Positions 8,593 to 17,436 of a stretch of 42,428 nt of DNA are shown piece after piece; positions within the stretch are counted from its first letter, which is position 1, and every line of letters begins with the position of its first letter. A program made the translations under genes and the position numbers. The notes under the pieces were generated by a model, which was not told where the DNA came from, did no database searches, and was given only the letters and a program-made list of their open reading frames with translations. This stretch comes from Methylosinus sporium (lineage in GTDB: Bacteria; Pseudomonadota; Alphaproteobacteria; Rhizobiales; Beijerinckiaceae). The stretch spans positions 1 to 42,428 of the forward strand of contig NZ_PUIV01000033.1 in NCBI RefSeq assembly GCF_003113265.1, written 5' to 3'.

Positions 8593-9000
8593 ATGTCGGA
8601 CTATTTGGACAAGGTGAATCGCATTTTGATCTCGGCCGATCTCCTCGGCGAGGTCGTCGACATGCTGCGCGCGCCGCCGGCGGAGGAGGGCTCAGCCTCG
8701 GGCTCGCGCTCCGCCCGCCTGTTCGAGCTGCTCGAGCGCCGCGGCCTGTCCGACACGGCCGATGTCGTCGCCGTCGCCATAGATTTGCGCGTCACCGCTC
8801 TGCTGCGGCTGCAGAGCCTCGGCGCGCTTCGCGGCTGGACCAGCCCCGGCGACCTCGGCGTCGATCTCGCCCACCCCGATCTGCTTCGGGCCGCCGCCGC
8901 GGAGCCGCTGATCGAGACGGCCGACGGCGAGGCGGGGTTCGATGCGGCGAGCTTCCGCCTGCGGCTGCTCGCCGGGGCGGCGGTCTCTGGACGGGCGTGA
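8593..9000 (+). CDS. Hypothetical protein, 135 aa
   Basis: I do not recognise this protein. ATG at 8593 follows a purine-rich GAGGGAAGGG that can act as a ribosome binding site, and the frame runs to TGA at 9000. The sequence (start MSDYLDKVNRILISADLL) is acidic-to-neutral, rich in Leu/Ala/Arg, without signal peptide, membrane segment or cysteine; an N-terminal helical part with an amphipathic look is followed by a Ser/Gly-rich turn near residue 35 and a segment FELLERRGLSDTADVV. It is divergent from coaBC with a 136-bp shared upstream region. Codon use looks like the neighbours. A longer in-frame start at 8416 would overlap coaBC and is unlikely. Confidence 0.6.
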   Translation: MSDYLDKVNRILISADLLGEVVDMLRAPPAEEGSASGSRSARLFELLERRGLSDTADVVAVAIDLRVTALLRLQSLGALRGWTSPGDLGVDLAHPDLLRAAAAEPLIETADGEAGFDAASFRLRLLAGAAVSGRA

Positions 9001-9296
9001 GCGTTCGCGTTTCCCGCTCATCGCCCATGCCGGACGCGCGGATCGAGGCGCTTCTTCTCCCCGCGAAGACGAAAAGCGATGAAAGCGTCGTCGCCGCCGA
9101 TGGAAAGATTTTCTCTGACGTCTTCTATCGCATGACCTTCGCGCGCAGCGGCTCAGCCGAAGATTGATGAGCCATGCTCATAACCCCATGCCGATTTTTG
9201 TCATAACCAACAGAAAACAAAGCCGTTACCTTGTGCGCGTTCGGTTCGGTCCGGCCGACGCCCTCGGGGCCGACGCCTCACATTGAAGAAGCGCCT

Positions 9297-10502
9297 ATGC
9301 GAATGAAGCTTTTTCTCGGACGGCCTCGATTGGCCGTGACAATTCTCGGCGCGACGGCTCTCGCGCTCTACGCATTCGGTCTCGGCGGCGCGAGACCCAC
9401 ACAGACGACAGAAGCGCCCAAGCCGCGCGTGACGGCGTCCAAGCCGACCGTCAAGACGATCGTCGAATGGGACCGATACACCGGGAGATTCAGCGCAGTG
9501 GAGAGCGTGCAGCTGCGCGCGCGCGTGAGCGGCTATCTGACCGATATTCATTTCACCGACGGCCAGCTGGTGAAAGAAGGAGACCTGCTGTTCACGATCG
9601 ATCGCCGTCCCTTCGAATTGGCCGTGTCCGCCGCGGAGGCGGAACGCAGAGTCGCGGAATCGGCGGTCGCGCTCGCGCGTCAGGAGCTCTCGCGCGCGCA
9701 ATCCTTGCGAAAAATCGGGGTCGCCGAAGAAGTCTACGAGCAGCGGCTGGCCGCTCTTCGACAGGCCGAGGCGCGTCTCGCGGCCGCAGGAGCCGCTCTG
9801 GATCGCGCCAAGCTCGATCTCGAATTCACCAATGTCCGGGCGCCCGTCGCCGGTCGCATCGACGCTCATGCCGTCAGTGTCGGAAACCTCGTCAATGGCG
9901 GCGATTCGAATGCGACGCTTCTCACCGATATCGTCTCTCTCGATCCGATCCGCATCACATTCGACGTCGATCAGGAGGCCTATCTGCGATACATGCATGG
10001 AGGATCGGACGGCGGACGGCCGAGCCTGCGCGACGCTCGAAATTCGGTGCGCATCGCGCTGTCGGGAGATGCGGACTTCACCCGTTCGGGAGAGCTGGAT
10101 TTCGTCGCCAACCAGATCGATCGCGACAGCGCCACGATCCGGCTGCGCGCCATCGTCGATAATAAGGATCTCTCTCTCGTTCCGGGCCTTTTCGCCAGAA
10201 TCGAGATCGCAGGAACCGGCGCGCATCGCGCGGTGATGATCCCGGACGAGGCGATCTCCGTCGATCAAGCGTCGCATGTCGTATTCGTCGTGGACCGCGG
10301 AAATGCGGAGCGGAGGACGGTCACGCTCGGACCGATCGTCGATGGTCTGCGCGTCGTGCGAAGCGGAGTCGGCCCAGACGATCTCGTCGTGACCTCGGGC
10401 TCGCAGAACATACGGGCGGGGCAAGCCGTCGCAATTCTCGAAGCAGCGCCATCGGCCGTCTCGAAACGAGCCGACGCAGGCGGGAGGACCCTCTCACAAT
10501 GA
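9297..10502 (+). CDS. RND efflux periplasmic adaptor (membrane fusion protein)
   Basis: A 401-residue AcrA/MexA-type adaptor that links an RND pump to an outer-membrane channel. An N-terminal hydrophobic segment (AVTILGATALALYAFGLGG) has no lipobox cysteine, so it is probably held by an uncleaved anchor or secreted. Then come the barrel-sandwich half-motif RVSGYLTDIHFTDGQLVKEG, a long Ala/Glu/Arg helical hairpin (about 110-175, with the LAxLRQAEARLAAA heptads), the second half FTNVRAPVAGRID, and the beta-barrel DPIRITFDVD. Start taken at ATG 9297 with AAGAAG upstream; ATG 9303 is an alternative. Stop overlaps the pump ATG (10499-10502), so the two are coupled. No regulator or TolC homologue is adjacent. 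Confidence 0.92.
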   Translation: MRMKLFLGRPRLAVTILGATALALYAFGLGGARPTQTTEAPKPRVTASKPTVKTIVEWDRYTGRFSAVESVQLRARVSGYLTDIHFTDGQLVKEGDLLFTIDRRPFELAVSAAEAERRVAESAVALARQELSRAQSLRKIGVAEEVYEQRLAALRQAEARLAAAGAALDRAKLDLEFTNVRAPVAGRIDAHAVSVGNLVNGGDSNATLLTDIVSLDPIRITFDVDQEAYLRYMHGGSDGGRPSLRDARNSVRIALSGDADFTRSGELDFVANQIDRDSATIRLRAIVDNKDLSLVPGLFARIEIAGTGAHRAVMIPDEAISVDQASHVVFVVDRGNAERRTVTLGPIVDGLRVVRSGVGPDDLVVTSGSQNIRAGQAVAILEAAPSAVSKRADAGGRTLSQ

Positions 10503-13500
10503 ATCTCGGGCGCTTTTTCATCGATCGTCCCGTCTTCGCGATCGCCTTGTCGATCGCTCTGCTGATCATCGGCGGCGTTTCGGCGAGCCGATTGCCGATC
10601 TCGCAATATCCCGAGGTGATTCCGCCGACCGTGACGGTGACGGCGCAATATCCGGGCGCCAGCGCGCAAACCATCGCCGAGACCGTCGCGACGCCGATCG
10701 AGCAAGAGGTGAATGGCGTCGACGACATGATCTACATGCAGTCGCAATCGACCAGGGACGGCCGTTTCAGCCTCACCGTCACCTTTCGAACCGGCGCGAA
10801 TCTCGACAAGGCGCAAGTGCTGGTTCAAAATCGCGTCGCGCTCGCCGAGCCGCGCTTGCCGGACGTCGTGCGCCGGATCGGCGTGAGCGTGAACAAGAAT
10901 GCGCCCGACTTCCTGCTCGTCGTGCAGATGATCTCGCCGGATCGCAGCCGCGACGCCCTCTATCTGTCGAATTATGCGGCGCAGCAGGTCGTCCCCGTGC
11001 TTCGCCGGCTTCCGGGCGTCGGCAGCGCCGAAATCCTCGCCGAGCGCGAATATGCGATGCGCATCTGGCTCGACCCCGACAAAATCGCCGAGCTCGGACT
11101 GTCGGTCGGCGATGTCGTCGAAGCGTTGCGGTCTCAGAACGCCCAGGTGGCGAGCGGCGCTCTGGCGCAGCCCCCCATTCCGGGCGACCGGGCCTTTCAG
11201 CCTTCGATCTCCGTGCAGGGACGCTTCAAGGAGCCGACGGCCTTCGAGCAGATGATCGTCAAGCGCGGCGTCGACGGGCGCATCGTGCGCGTGAAGGACA
11301 TAGGGCGAGCCGAGCTCGGCGCCCGCGAATATGGAACCAACGCCTATATCAACGACACGGCGGCGACGGCGATGCTCGTCTACCAGCGGCCGGGAACCAA
11401 TGCGCTCGAAGCCTCGCAGGATGTGCAGAGCACGATGCGGCGGCTCGGCGCCACGATGCCGTCCGGCGTCGATTATATGATGACCTATAATCCGACCGAA
11501 TTCTTCGTCCGAACGTCGATCGAAGCGCTCCAGCATACGATCTTCGAGGCCATCGTCCTCGTCGTCCTCGTCGTGCTGCTGTTCCTTCAGAGCGCCCGCT
11601 CCACGATCATTCCGCTGCTGGCGATACCGGTGTCGCTGATCGGAACTTTCGCGGTCATGGCGGCCCTCGGCTACACGATAAACACATTGACGCTGTTCGC
11701 GCTCGTGCTCGCCGTCGGCATAGTGGTCGACGACGCCATCGTCGTCGTCGAAAATGTCGAGCGCTATCTGCGCGAAGGGCTCTCGGCGAGAGAAGCGGCG
11801 CGCAAGACGATGGACGAGGTCGGCGGCGCGCTGATCTCGATCGCGCTCGTGCTCGTCTCGGTCTTCGTTCCGACCATGTTCCTCGACGGAATAACCGGGC
11901 AGTTCTTTCGCCAATTCGCTGTCGTCATCGCCGTCGCGACCGTCATTTCGGCCTTCAACTCCCTCACGCTCAGCCCTGCGCTCTCCGGTCTTTTCCTCCG
12001 GCGTCACGACGCCGTCCATCGGCCGGAAACGCTTCTCGCGAGAGTGACGACGCCGATCGTCGACGGATTCAATCGCTTCTTCGACGCGCTCTCCGAAAGC
12101 TATTCGGCGATCATTCGGCGCGTCGTCGAACGCATGACGATGATGCTGATTCTCTATGGCGCTCTGGTCGTGGCGGCGGTCTTCATATTTTCGATCGTCC
12201 CCCGCGGCTTCGTGCCCGTCGCCGACCAGGGCTATCTGATCGCCATAGCCGAGCTTCCCGCCGGCTCCTCCCTGCAGCGCACCGATGCGATCGTGCGCGA
12301 GATGGGCGCGCGCGCGCGCGGCATTCCGGGAGTCGGATGGGCGCATATGTTCCCCGGCCGTTCCGTCGCGACGGGAACCCAGAGCTCGAGCGCCGGCGTC
12401 GTATTCGTTCAGCTCGAGGCGTTCGACAAGCGCTATGACGGATCGAAATCCGCGGCGGCCGTCAGGGCGGAGCTCGAGAAGCGTTACGCCGACATCACCG
12501 GAGCGCAAATCACGATCATCTCGCCTGCGACGATCCGAGGCATCGGATCGTCGGGCGGCTTCTCGCTGCGCGTTCAAGACATGGACAGTCGCGGCTCGGC
12601 GCGTCTCGCCGCCGTCACGCTCGATCTGGTGGCGGCGCTCAAAGCCGATGCACGCATTCAATTCGCTTTTTCGCCGTTCCGAGCGTCCGCGCCGGAGTTC
12701 TATCTCGATATCGACAGAACCAAGGCGGAGATGCTCGGCGTCCCGACATCGCGCGTCCACGACACTCTGGAGGCCTATCTCGGCAGCGCCTATGTCAATG
12801 ACTTCAATTTGTCGGGGCGCACCTATCAGGTGATCGCCCAGGCGGAAGGCGCGAGCCGGCTCGACCCGGAGCAGATCGGGTCGCTGAAAGTGAGAAGCGA
12901 CGCCGGCGCGATGGTCCCGCTGGGCTCGATCGCGAGCTTTCGCGCCAGAAGCGTTCCCGATCGCGTTCCGCGCTACAATCTCTATCCGACCGCCGAAGTG
13001 ATCGGAGCGGCGCTGCCGACGATAAGCTCGGGAAGCGCCTTGTCGATCGTCGAAGACATCGCGGAGCGAACGCTGCCGAGCGGCTACACGATCGCCTGGA
13101 CGGAGCTGTCCTATCAGGAGCGACTGGCCGCCGGCGGCGGCGGCCTCTTCGTCCTCAGCGTCATATTCGTCTTCCTCGTGCTCGCCGCTCAATATGAGAG
13201 CTGGCTCTTGCCGCTTTCCGTTATTCTGATCGTGCCTATGTGCCTGCTGTCCGCGATCATCGGCGTGATGTCGATGGGGCAGGACAATAATGTCTTCACG
13301 CAAGTGGGATTGATCGTGCTCGTCGGTCTCGCCGCCAAGAACGCCATTCTCATCGTGGAGTTCGCGCGGGACCTCGAGGCGCAAGGCCTATCGTCGACCG
13401 AGGCGGTGGTTCGCGCGTGCCGCCTGCGGCTGCGACCGATATTGATGACGTCTCTCGCCTTCATCCTCGGCGTCGCGCCGCTCATGATGGCCAAGGGCGC

Positions 13501-13666
13501 CGGCGCAGAATTGCGCCACGCGATCGGAACCGCCGTCTTTTTCGGGATGTTGGGCGTGACGCTCTTCGGATTGCTGTTCACTCCGGTGTTCTATGTCGCG
13601 ATCCGCGCGGCGGCGCGCCGTCTCCCGCGGCCGCGCTCGTCTAGCGAAGCAACGACCGTCGCGTGA
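10499..13666 (+). CDS. RND efflux transporter, HAE1 family inner-membrane pump
   Basis: A 1055-residue proton-driven multidrug exporter like AcrB. It begins MNLGRFFIDRPVFAIAL, has the canonical N-terminal TM1 and periplasmic porter loops, and in TM4 the proton-relay pair in GIVVDDAIVVVENVERYL (Asp-Asp, equivalent to AcrB D407/D408). The TM10 lysine is in LVGLAAKNAILIVEFARD (AcrB K940). Twelve hydrophobic segments in two halves fit the family, and the C-terminus is short. Coupled to the adaptor gene by an ATGA overlap. The substrate cannot be predicted; position beside a siderophore import operon is suggestive only. An outer-membrane factor must come from elsewhere in the genome. Confidence 0.96.
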   Translation: MNLGRFFIDRPVFAIALSIALLIIGGVSASRLPISQYPEVIPPTVTVTAQYPGASAQTIAETVATPIEQEVNGVDDMIYMQSQSTRDGRFSLTVTFRTGANLDKAQVLVQNRVALAEPRLPDVVRRIGVSVNKNAPDFLLVVQMISPDRSRDALYLSNYAAQQVVPVLRRLPGVGSAEILAEREYAMRIWLDPDKIAELGLSVGDVVEALRSQNAQVASGALAQPPIPGDRAFQPSISVQGRFKEPTAFEQMIVKRGVDGRIVRVKDIGRAELGAREYGTNAYINDTAATAMLVYQRPGTNALEASQDVQSTMRRLGATMPSGVDYMMTYNPTEFFVRTSIEALQHTIFEAIVLVVLVVLLFLQSARSTIIPLLAIPVSLIGTFAVMAALGYTINTLTLFALVLAVGIVVDDAIVVVENVERYLREGLSAREAARKTMDEVGGALISIALVLVSVFVPTMFLDGITGQFFRQFAVVIAVATVISAFNSLTLSPALSGLFLRRHDAVHRPETLLARVTTPIVDGFNRFFDALSESYSAIIRRVVERMTMMLILYGALVVAAVFIFSIVPRGFVPVADQGYLIAIAELPAGSSLQRTDAIVREMGARARGIPGVGWAHMFPGRSVATGTQSSSAGVVFVQLEAFDKRYDGSKSAAAVRAELEKRYADITGAQITIISPATIRGIGSSGGFSLRVQDMDSRGSARLAAVTLDLVAALKADARIQFAFSPFRASAPEFYLDIDRTKAEMLGVPTSRVHDTLEAYLGSAYVNDFNLSGRTYQVIAQAEGASRLDPEQIGSLKVRSDAGAMVPLGSIASFRARSVPDRVPRYNLYPTAEVIGAALPTISSGSALSIVEDIAERTLPSGYTIAWTELSYQERLAAGGGGLFVLSVIFVFLVLAAQYESWLLPLSVILIVPMCLLSAIIGVMSMGQDNNVFTQVGLIVLVGLAAKNAILIVEFARDLEAQGLSSTEAVVRACRLRLRPILMTSLAFILGVAPLMMAKGAGAELRHAIGTAVFFGMLGVTLFGLLFTPVFYVAIRAAARRLPRPRSSSEATTVA

Positions 13667-13671
13667 AGAAG

Positions 13672-13719
13672 ACGGCGCTCTCGCGGCGCCGTCCTCGCCC
13701 GGCGACAGATCGCCGGGCG
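13672..13719 (+). terminator. Tandem hairpins after the RND operon
   Basis: Two consecutive GC-rich stems follow the pump stop codon: GACGGCGC/GCGCCGTC (about 13672-13694) and the perfect 10-bp CGCCCGGCGA (13696-13705)/TCGCCGGGCG (13710-13719) with loop CAGA. No T-run follows, so if they end transcription this is probably factor-assisted. The remaining 200 bp before the next gene hold nothing recognisable. Confidence 0.4.
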
Positions 13720-13926
13720 AAACAGCTCGACTGATGGACGACCTCATTGCAATCGCGCAACGCCTCGAAGCGCGCCGAGACCTTCGCTCCGCCGATATTG
13801 CAACAGTTCCAACGACCGCGCGATTCTATTGACTTGAAACGCCGGCTCCATGAGCTTGGCGAACGGAACGGGTGATCGCTCTGCGATCTCGCGAAAGCTC
13901 CAGAAGCGCGCGCTTGCGAGGCAAAC

Positions 13927-15018
13927 ATGATTTGGGCGGAATTTCTCGGCGTCGCGGCCCTGCTCATCGGCTGCGCCGCGCCTCTGCGCGCGCAGGCGAG
14001 CTGCTTCGACGATCTCACGGCGCGGCAGGTCTGTCTGGACCGTCCGGCCGAACGCGTCGTCACCATTCCAATGCCTTCCGCCTCCACATTCATCGCCGTG
14101 GACGGCGCGGCGCAGCGGCTCGTCGGAATGCATCCCGCCTCGAAGCGCGCGATCGACGAAGGGCTGCTCGGACGCATATTCCCGCAGGCGCGCGCGATCG
14201 ACGCATCGATCGCGGGAGCGGGTTCCGACGGATTCATGCCCAATGTCGAGACGCTCGCTCGGCTCGACCCGGACATCGTGGTGCAATGGGGCGATCGCGG
14301 CGACGACATCGTCGGTCCCTTGCGCAACGCCGGCCTCACGGCGGCGCTGCTGCGCTATGGGACAGAGCCGTTCGCGCGCGGCAATCTCACGCTGATGGGC
14401 GACATCGCCGGCAAGCCGGAGCGCGCGAAGGAGCTCATCGCCTGGCGAGACGCGACGATCGCCGATATAGAGAAGGCGGCGCGCGACATCCGCGACGGAA
14501 GACGCCTGAAGGTCGTCTTTCTGCAGCGCGCCGCGAGCGGTCTCGCGGCCGCCGGCGCGAACAGCTACAACGACTTCTGCATCCGCTTGGTCGGCGGCGT
14601 GAACGCCGCGGCCGAGCTCGTGGGCGCGGGCGCGGTCAATGCGGAGCAGATCGCGCAATGGGATCCGGATGTGATCCTGCTCAATAGCTTCGAGGAGCAG
14701 CTCGCGCCCGCGCGCATCTATGACGACGCGATCTTGTCGGCGACGCGCGCCGCGCGCGAGCGGCGTGTCTACAAAATGCCGATCGGCGGCTATCGCTGGG
14801 ATCCGCCGAGCCAGGAGAGCCCGTTGACCTGGATGTGGCTCGCGGATATCCTTTATCCAGGGGCGTTCCACTTTGATTTGCGCGCCGAGATCGCGCGCGC
14901 CTATCGCCTGCTCTACGGATTCTCGCCGTCCGACTCGGACATGGACGAGATATTGCGCATTCGCACGAATGGCGACGCGCGCCATTACGAGCGCTTCGCC
15001 ACGAGCGCGACGCGATGA
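13927..15018 (+). CDS. Iron-chelate ABC transporter, periplasmic substrate-binding protein (FecB/FepB/BtuF type)
   Basis: 363 residues. The N-terminus is a secretion signal (IWAEFLGVAALLIGCAAPLRAQA); L-I-G-C fits a lipobox, so it may be a lipoprotein, though a signal-peptidase I site after LRAQA is equally possible. The mature part shows the two-lobe helical-backbone binding fold: RPAERVVTIPMPS at the start, METLARLDPDIVVQW-like VETLARLDPDIVVQWGD near residue 110, and QWDPDVILLN near 240. This class (PF01497) delivers ferri-siderophores, haem or cobalamin to FecCD permeases. GAGG lies just before the ATG. The stop overlaps the permease ATG. Ligand is not encoded in any motif I can read; the neighbouring catechol siderophore locus makes a ferri-catecholate likely. 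Confidence 0.9.
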   Translation: MIWAEFLGVAALLIGCAAPLRAQASCFDDLTARQVCLDRPAERVVTIPMPSASTFIAVDGAAQRLVGMHPASKRAIDEGLLGRIFPQARAIDASIAGAGSDGFMPNVETLARLDPDIVVQWGDRGDDIVGPLRNAGLTAALLRYGTEPFARGNLTLMGDIAGKPERAKELIAWRDATIADIEKAARDIRDGRRLKVVFLQRAASGLAAAGANSYNDFCIRLVGGVNAAAELVGAGAVNAEQIAQWDPDVILLNSFEEQLAPARIYDDAILSATRAARERRVYKMPIGGYRWDPPSQESPLTWMWLADILYPGAFHFDLRAEIARAYRLLYGFSPSDSDMDEILRIRTNGDARHYERFATSATR

Positions 15019-16070
15019 GCCTCGCGACCACGACCGACGAGACGCCACAGAGACGCGCGATTCCGCGCTGGGCCGGCGCGCTCGCCATCCTCACGCTGCT
15101 TCTCGCGGCTGCGCTGACCGCGCTCTGCGTCGGACGCTTCCAGATCGCGCCGCTGAAGGCCATCGCCATATTGCTGTCTCGCGTCGCGCCCCTATCCGCG
15201 GATTGGAGCGTGATGGACGAGCGCATCATTCTTCTCGTGCGCGCGCCGCGCGTGCTGCTCGCCGCGCTCTGCGGAGCGGGGCTAGCGGCCGGCGGCGCCG
15301 CGCTTCAGGGCGTATTCCGCAATCCGCTCGTCGCGCCGCAAATTCTCGGCGTGTCGCCGGGCGCGGCCTTCGGCGGCGCGCTCGCCATCTCGCTCGGCCT
15401 CGACGGATTCGCGCTCATCGGCGCCGCGTTCGGCTTCGGCGCCTTCGCGCTATTGCTGGTCGGATGCCTCGCGCGCGTCGAGGGACGCAGCGACACTGTG
15501 ATGCTGGTGCTGACCGGCGTCGTCATCGGCGCCCTATTCGCCGCATTGGTCTCTCTGCTGCAATTCGTCGCCGACCCCAACAGCTCGTTGCCGGCGATCA
15601 TTTTCTGGCTGATGGGCAGCTTCTCGGCCGCGACCTGGGCGCGCGTCGGCGTCGCAGCGCCCGGCGTGCTCATCGGCATGGCGACTCTGTGGCTGCTGCG
15701 CTTTCGCATCGATGTTCTCTCGCTCGGCGAGGAGGAGGCGCGCGCGCTCGGCCTGCCGGTCGAGCGTGACCGCTGGCTCGTCTTCGCCGCGGTCGCGCTG
15801 ATCGAGGGCGCCGCCGTCGCCGTCGCCGGCGTGGTCGGTTGGGTCGGACTCGTCGTGCCGCACGCCGCACGTCTGCTGGTCGGCGCGGATCAGCGCGCCC
15901 TGCTGCCGGTTTCGGCCGCGCTCGGCGCCGCCTATCTGCTCCTCGTCGATAGTCTGGCGCGCAGCGTCACCGCCGCGGAAATTCCGCTCGGCGTCATCAC
16001 CGCGCTGATGGGCGCCCCAGCCTTCGCCGCCCTGCTCCGCCAAACGCGCCGCAAGGAGCTCGGCGCATGA
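15015..16070 (+). CDS. FecCD-family ABC transporter permease
   Basis: A 351-residue BtuC/FecCD-like inner-membrane permease with about ten hydrophobic segments. Family landmarks are RAPRVLLAALCGAGLAAGGAALQG (amino-terminal region, near residues 78-100), then NPLVAPQILGVSPGAAFG, the middle LTGVVIGALF and the ATPase-coupling part VAVAGVVGWVGLVVPHAARLL near residue 275. ATGA overlaps with the genes on both sides (15015-15018, 16067-16070) show strict coupling. It would form a homodimeric channel with the ATPase encoded next. Confidence 0.96.
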   Translation: MSLATTTDETPQRRAIPRWAGALAILTLLLAAALTALCVGRFQIAPLKAIAILLSRVAPLSADWSVMDERIILLVRAPRVLLAALCGAGLAAGGAALQGVFRNPLVAPQILGVSPGAAFGGALAISLGLDGFALIGAAFGFGAFALLLVGCLARVEGRSDTVMLVLTGVVIGALFAALVSLLQFVADPNSSLPAIIFWLMGSFSAATWARVGVAAPGVLIGMATLWLLRFRIDVLSLGEEEARALGLPVERDRWLVFAAVALIEGAAVAVAGVVGWVGLVVPHAARLLVGADQRALLPVSAALGAAYLLLVDSLARSVTAAEIPLGVITALMGAPAFAALLRQTRRKELGA

Positions 16071-16822
16071 TCGGCCTCGACAAGGCCGGCGTGCGGCGGG
16101 GCCCCCGCTGGATATTCAGCGACGTCTCCTTCCGGCTCGAGACGGGCCGCATTCTCGCCGTGCTCGGCCCGAACGGACGCGGCAAGACCACGCTCATCAA
16201 GGCGCTCGCAGGCCTCGTTCCGCTTTCTGCGGGACGCCGCATCGCGCCGCCCGTCATCGGCTATGTGTCGCAGTCGATCGGCGCCGACATTCCCTATCGC
16301 GCGCTCGATGTCGTGGTGATGGGTCGAGCGCTCGGCCTCGGCCTGTTCGGCGCGCCTGGAGCCACCGATTATCGCGCCGCACACGCGGCGTTGGAGCTCG
16401 TCGGCGCCCGCGATTTCGCCGAACGGCCATTCGATCGTCTCTCCGGCGGCGAGCGGCAAATCGTGCTGCTCGCCCGCGCGCTCGCCACCGGCTCGCCCGC
16501 ACTCGTCCTCGACGAGCCCGCCTCGGCGCTCGATCTCGCCAATCAGGATCGCCTGCTCCGTGTGCTGAAAGACGTGAAGCGCCAGGGACGCCACGCCATA
16601 TTGTTCTCGACGCATCTGCCGCAACATGCGCTGAGCGTGTCCGACGAGGCGCTGCTCATGCTGAGCGCGTCGGAACATGCGATCGGGCCGACGACGACCG
16701 CGCTGAACGAAGGCGATCTGACTCGACTCTATGGCCTGGCGGTGCGGCGCGTCACGCTCGACCTCGACGGGAGCGCGCCCATCGACACCGTCGTGCCGCT
16801 CTTCGCTGGAGCCGCGCCATGA
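16067..16822 (+). CDS. ABC transporter ATP-binding protein (FecE/FepC type)
   Basis: A 251-residue ATPase for the FecCD-type importer. Walker A is GPNGRGKTTLIKA near residue 35 (the usual Ala/Ser after Asn-Gly is Arg here, which is tolerated in the pattern GxxGxGKT), signature LSGGERQIVLLARAL near 125, Walker B ALVLDEPASALD near 147 and the switch histidine in LFSTHLPQHAL near 180. The C-terminal ~35 residues after the H-loop carry no further recognised motif. ATGA overlaps join it to the permease before and the unknown gene after. Confidence 0.96.
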   Translation: MIGLDKAGVRRGPRWIFSDVSFRLETGRILAVLGPNGRGKTTLIKALAGLVPLSAGRRIAPPVIGYVSQSIGADIPYRALDVVVMGRALGLGLFGAPGATDYRAAHAALELVGARDFAERPFDRLSGGERQIVLLARALATGSPALVLDEPASALDLANQDRLLRVLKDVKRQGRHAILFSTHLPQHALSVSDEALLMLSASEHAIGPTTTALNEGDLTRLYGLAVRRVTLDLDGSAPIDTVVPLFAGAAP

Positions 16823-17436
16823 CCAACGCCGGAGGCGAAATTCTGCTCGTGCTGAGCGGCGACGGGCCGGCGCCCAAATCTTTCGACGCGCCGCTCGCTT
16901 CGAGCGCGCTCGCCTGCGTGCGGCAGACGGAGCTCGCCGACGCCCGCCTATCGGCGGCGCGCGGCGTCGTCACGACGATGCATCTCGACCAGATCGAGTT
17001 CGCGCGCCGCGCCGAGGCGCTCGAGACTTTCTTCGATCGGGGCGGACGAATGGCCTTCATGGGCCATCTCGCGCGGCCCTTCCTGCCGGAGCTCTCGCCT
17101 TTCGTTCCGCTCGGCGCCGGGCGCCGCGACGATTTCGCACTGGTCGCGCTCGGCGATCATTTCGTCTTCGACGGCCTCGACCGCGCGCGGTTGGAGACTC
17201 GGCGCGGCGTCGCCGGCTTCTACGGCCGCGGACACGCGCCGATCCCGTCCGGCGGCCGCGCGCTCACCGGGGTCGGCCCGCAGGCGGCGCCGATCAATTG
17301 GATCTGGGAGCGGCCCGCGGGCGGCGCGATTCTGATGCACGCGGGCAATGATCTCTGGACCGTCTGCGATGAGCCGAGCGTCAATGCCGCGCTGGCCGAG
17401 CGCATCGTCGCCTGGTGCGTGGGAGCGACGGCATGA
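16819..17436 (+). CDS. Unknown protein, possible glutamine-amidotransferase/ThuA-like fold, paralogue of next gene
   Basis: 205 residues, function not known. The predicted pattern is alternating strands and helices (ILLVLSGDG at the start; then ARGVVTTMHLDQIEFARRAEALETFF-type helix followed by DRGGRMAFMGH), as in class I glutamine-amidotransferase-like or ThuA-like folds, but the elbow where a nucleophilic cysteine would sit reads FMGHLARP, so no such catalysis is expected. The layout matches the next gene segment by segment: LETFFDRGGRMAFMGH against LNAYLDAGGAIVAMGE, and a later HxxFxGL/HPLFARI segment. The two are therefore likely diverged tandem paralogues. There is no signal peptide, so it should be cytoplasmic. 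ATGA overlaps on both sides place it firmly in the importer operon. Confidence 0.7.
   Translation: MTNAGGEILLVLSGDGPAPKSFDAPLASSALACVRQTELADARLSAARGVVTTMHLDQIEFARRAEALETFFDRGGRMAFMGHLARPFLPELSPFVPLGAGRRDDFALVALGDHFVFDGLDRARLETRRGVAGFYGRGHAPIPSGGRALTGVGPQAAPINWIWERPAGGAILMHAGNDLWTVCDEPSVNAALAERIVAWCVGATA

Noticed and set aside
7398-9167. 589-codon plus-strand frame opposite coaBC, and its short tail at 9027-9167
   Set aside because: The main part is antisense to coaBC. The 46-codon tail has no good RBS and no recognisable content, so 9001-9296 is treated as intergenic.
10265-13384. 1039-codon open frame antisense to the RND pump
   Set aside because: Composition is the Arg/His/Asp-rich pattern of an antisense frame in GC-rich DNA; it has no family motif, while the sense strand has a complete RND pump.
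13927-16822. Cobalamin (BtuCDF) rather than iron-chelate importer
   Set aside because: It cannot be excluded from the transporter sequences alone, but no cobalamin genes or riboswitch are nearby, while a full siderophore locus converges on it.
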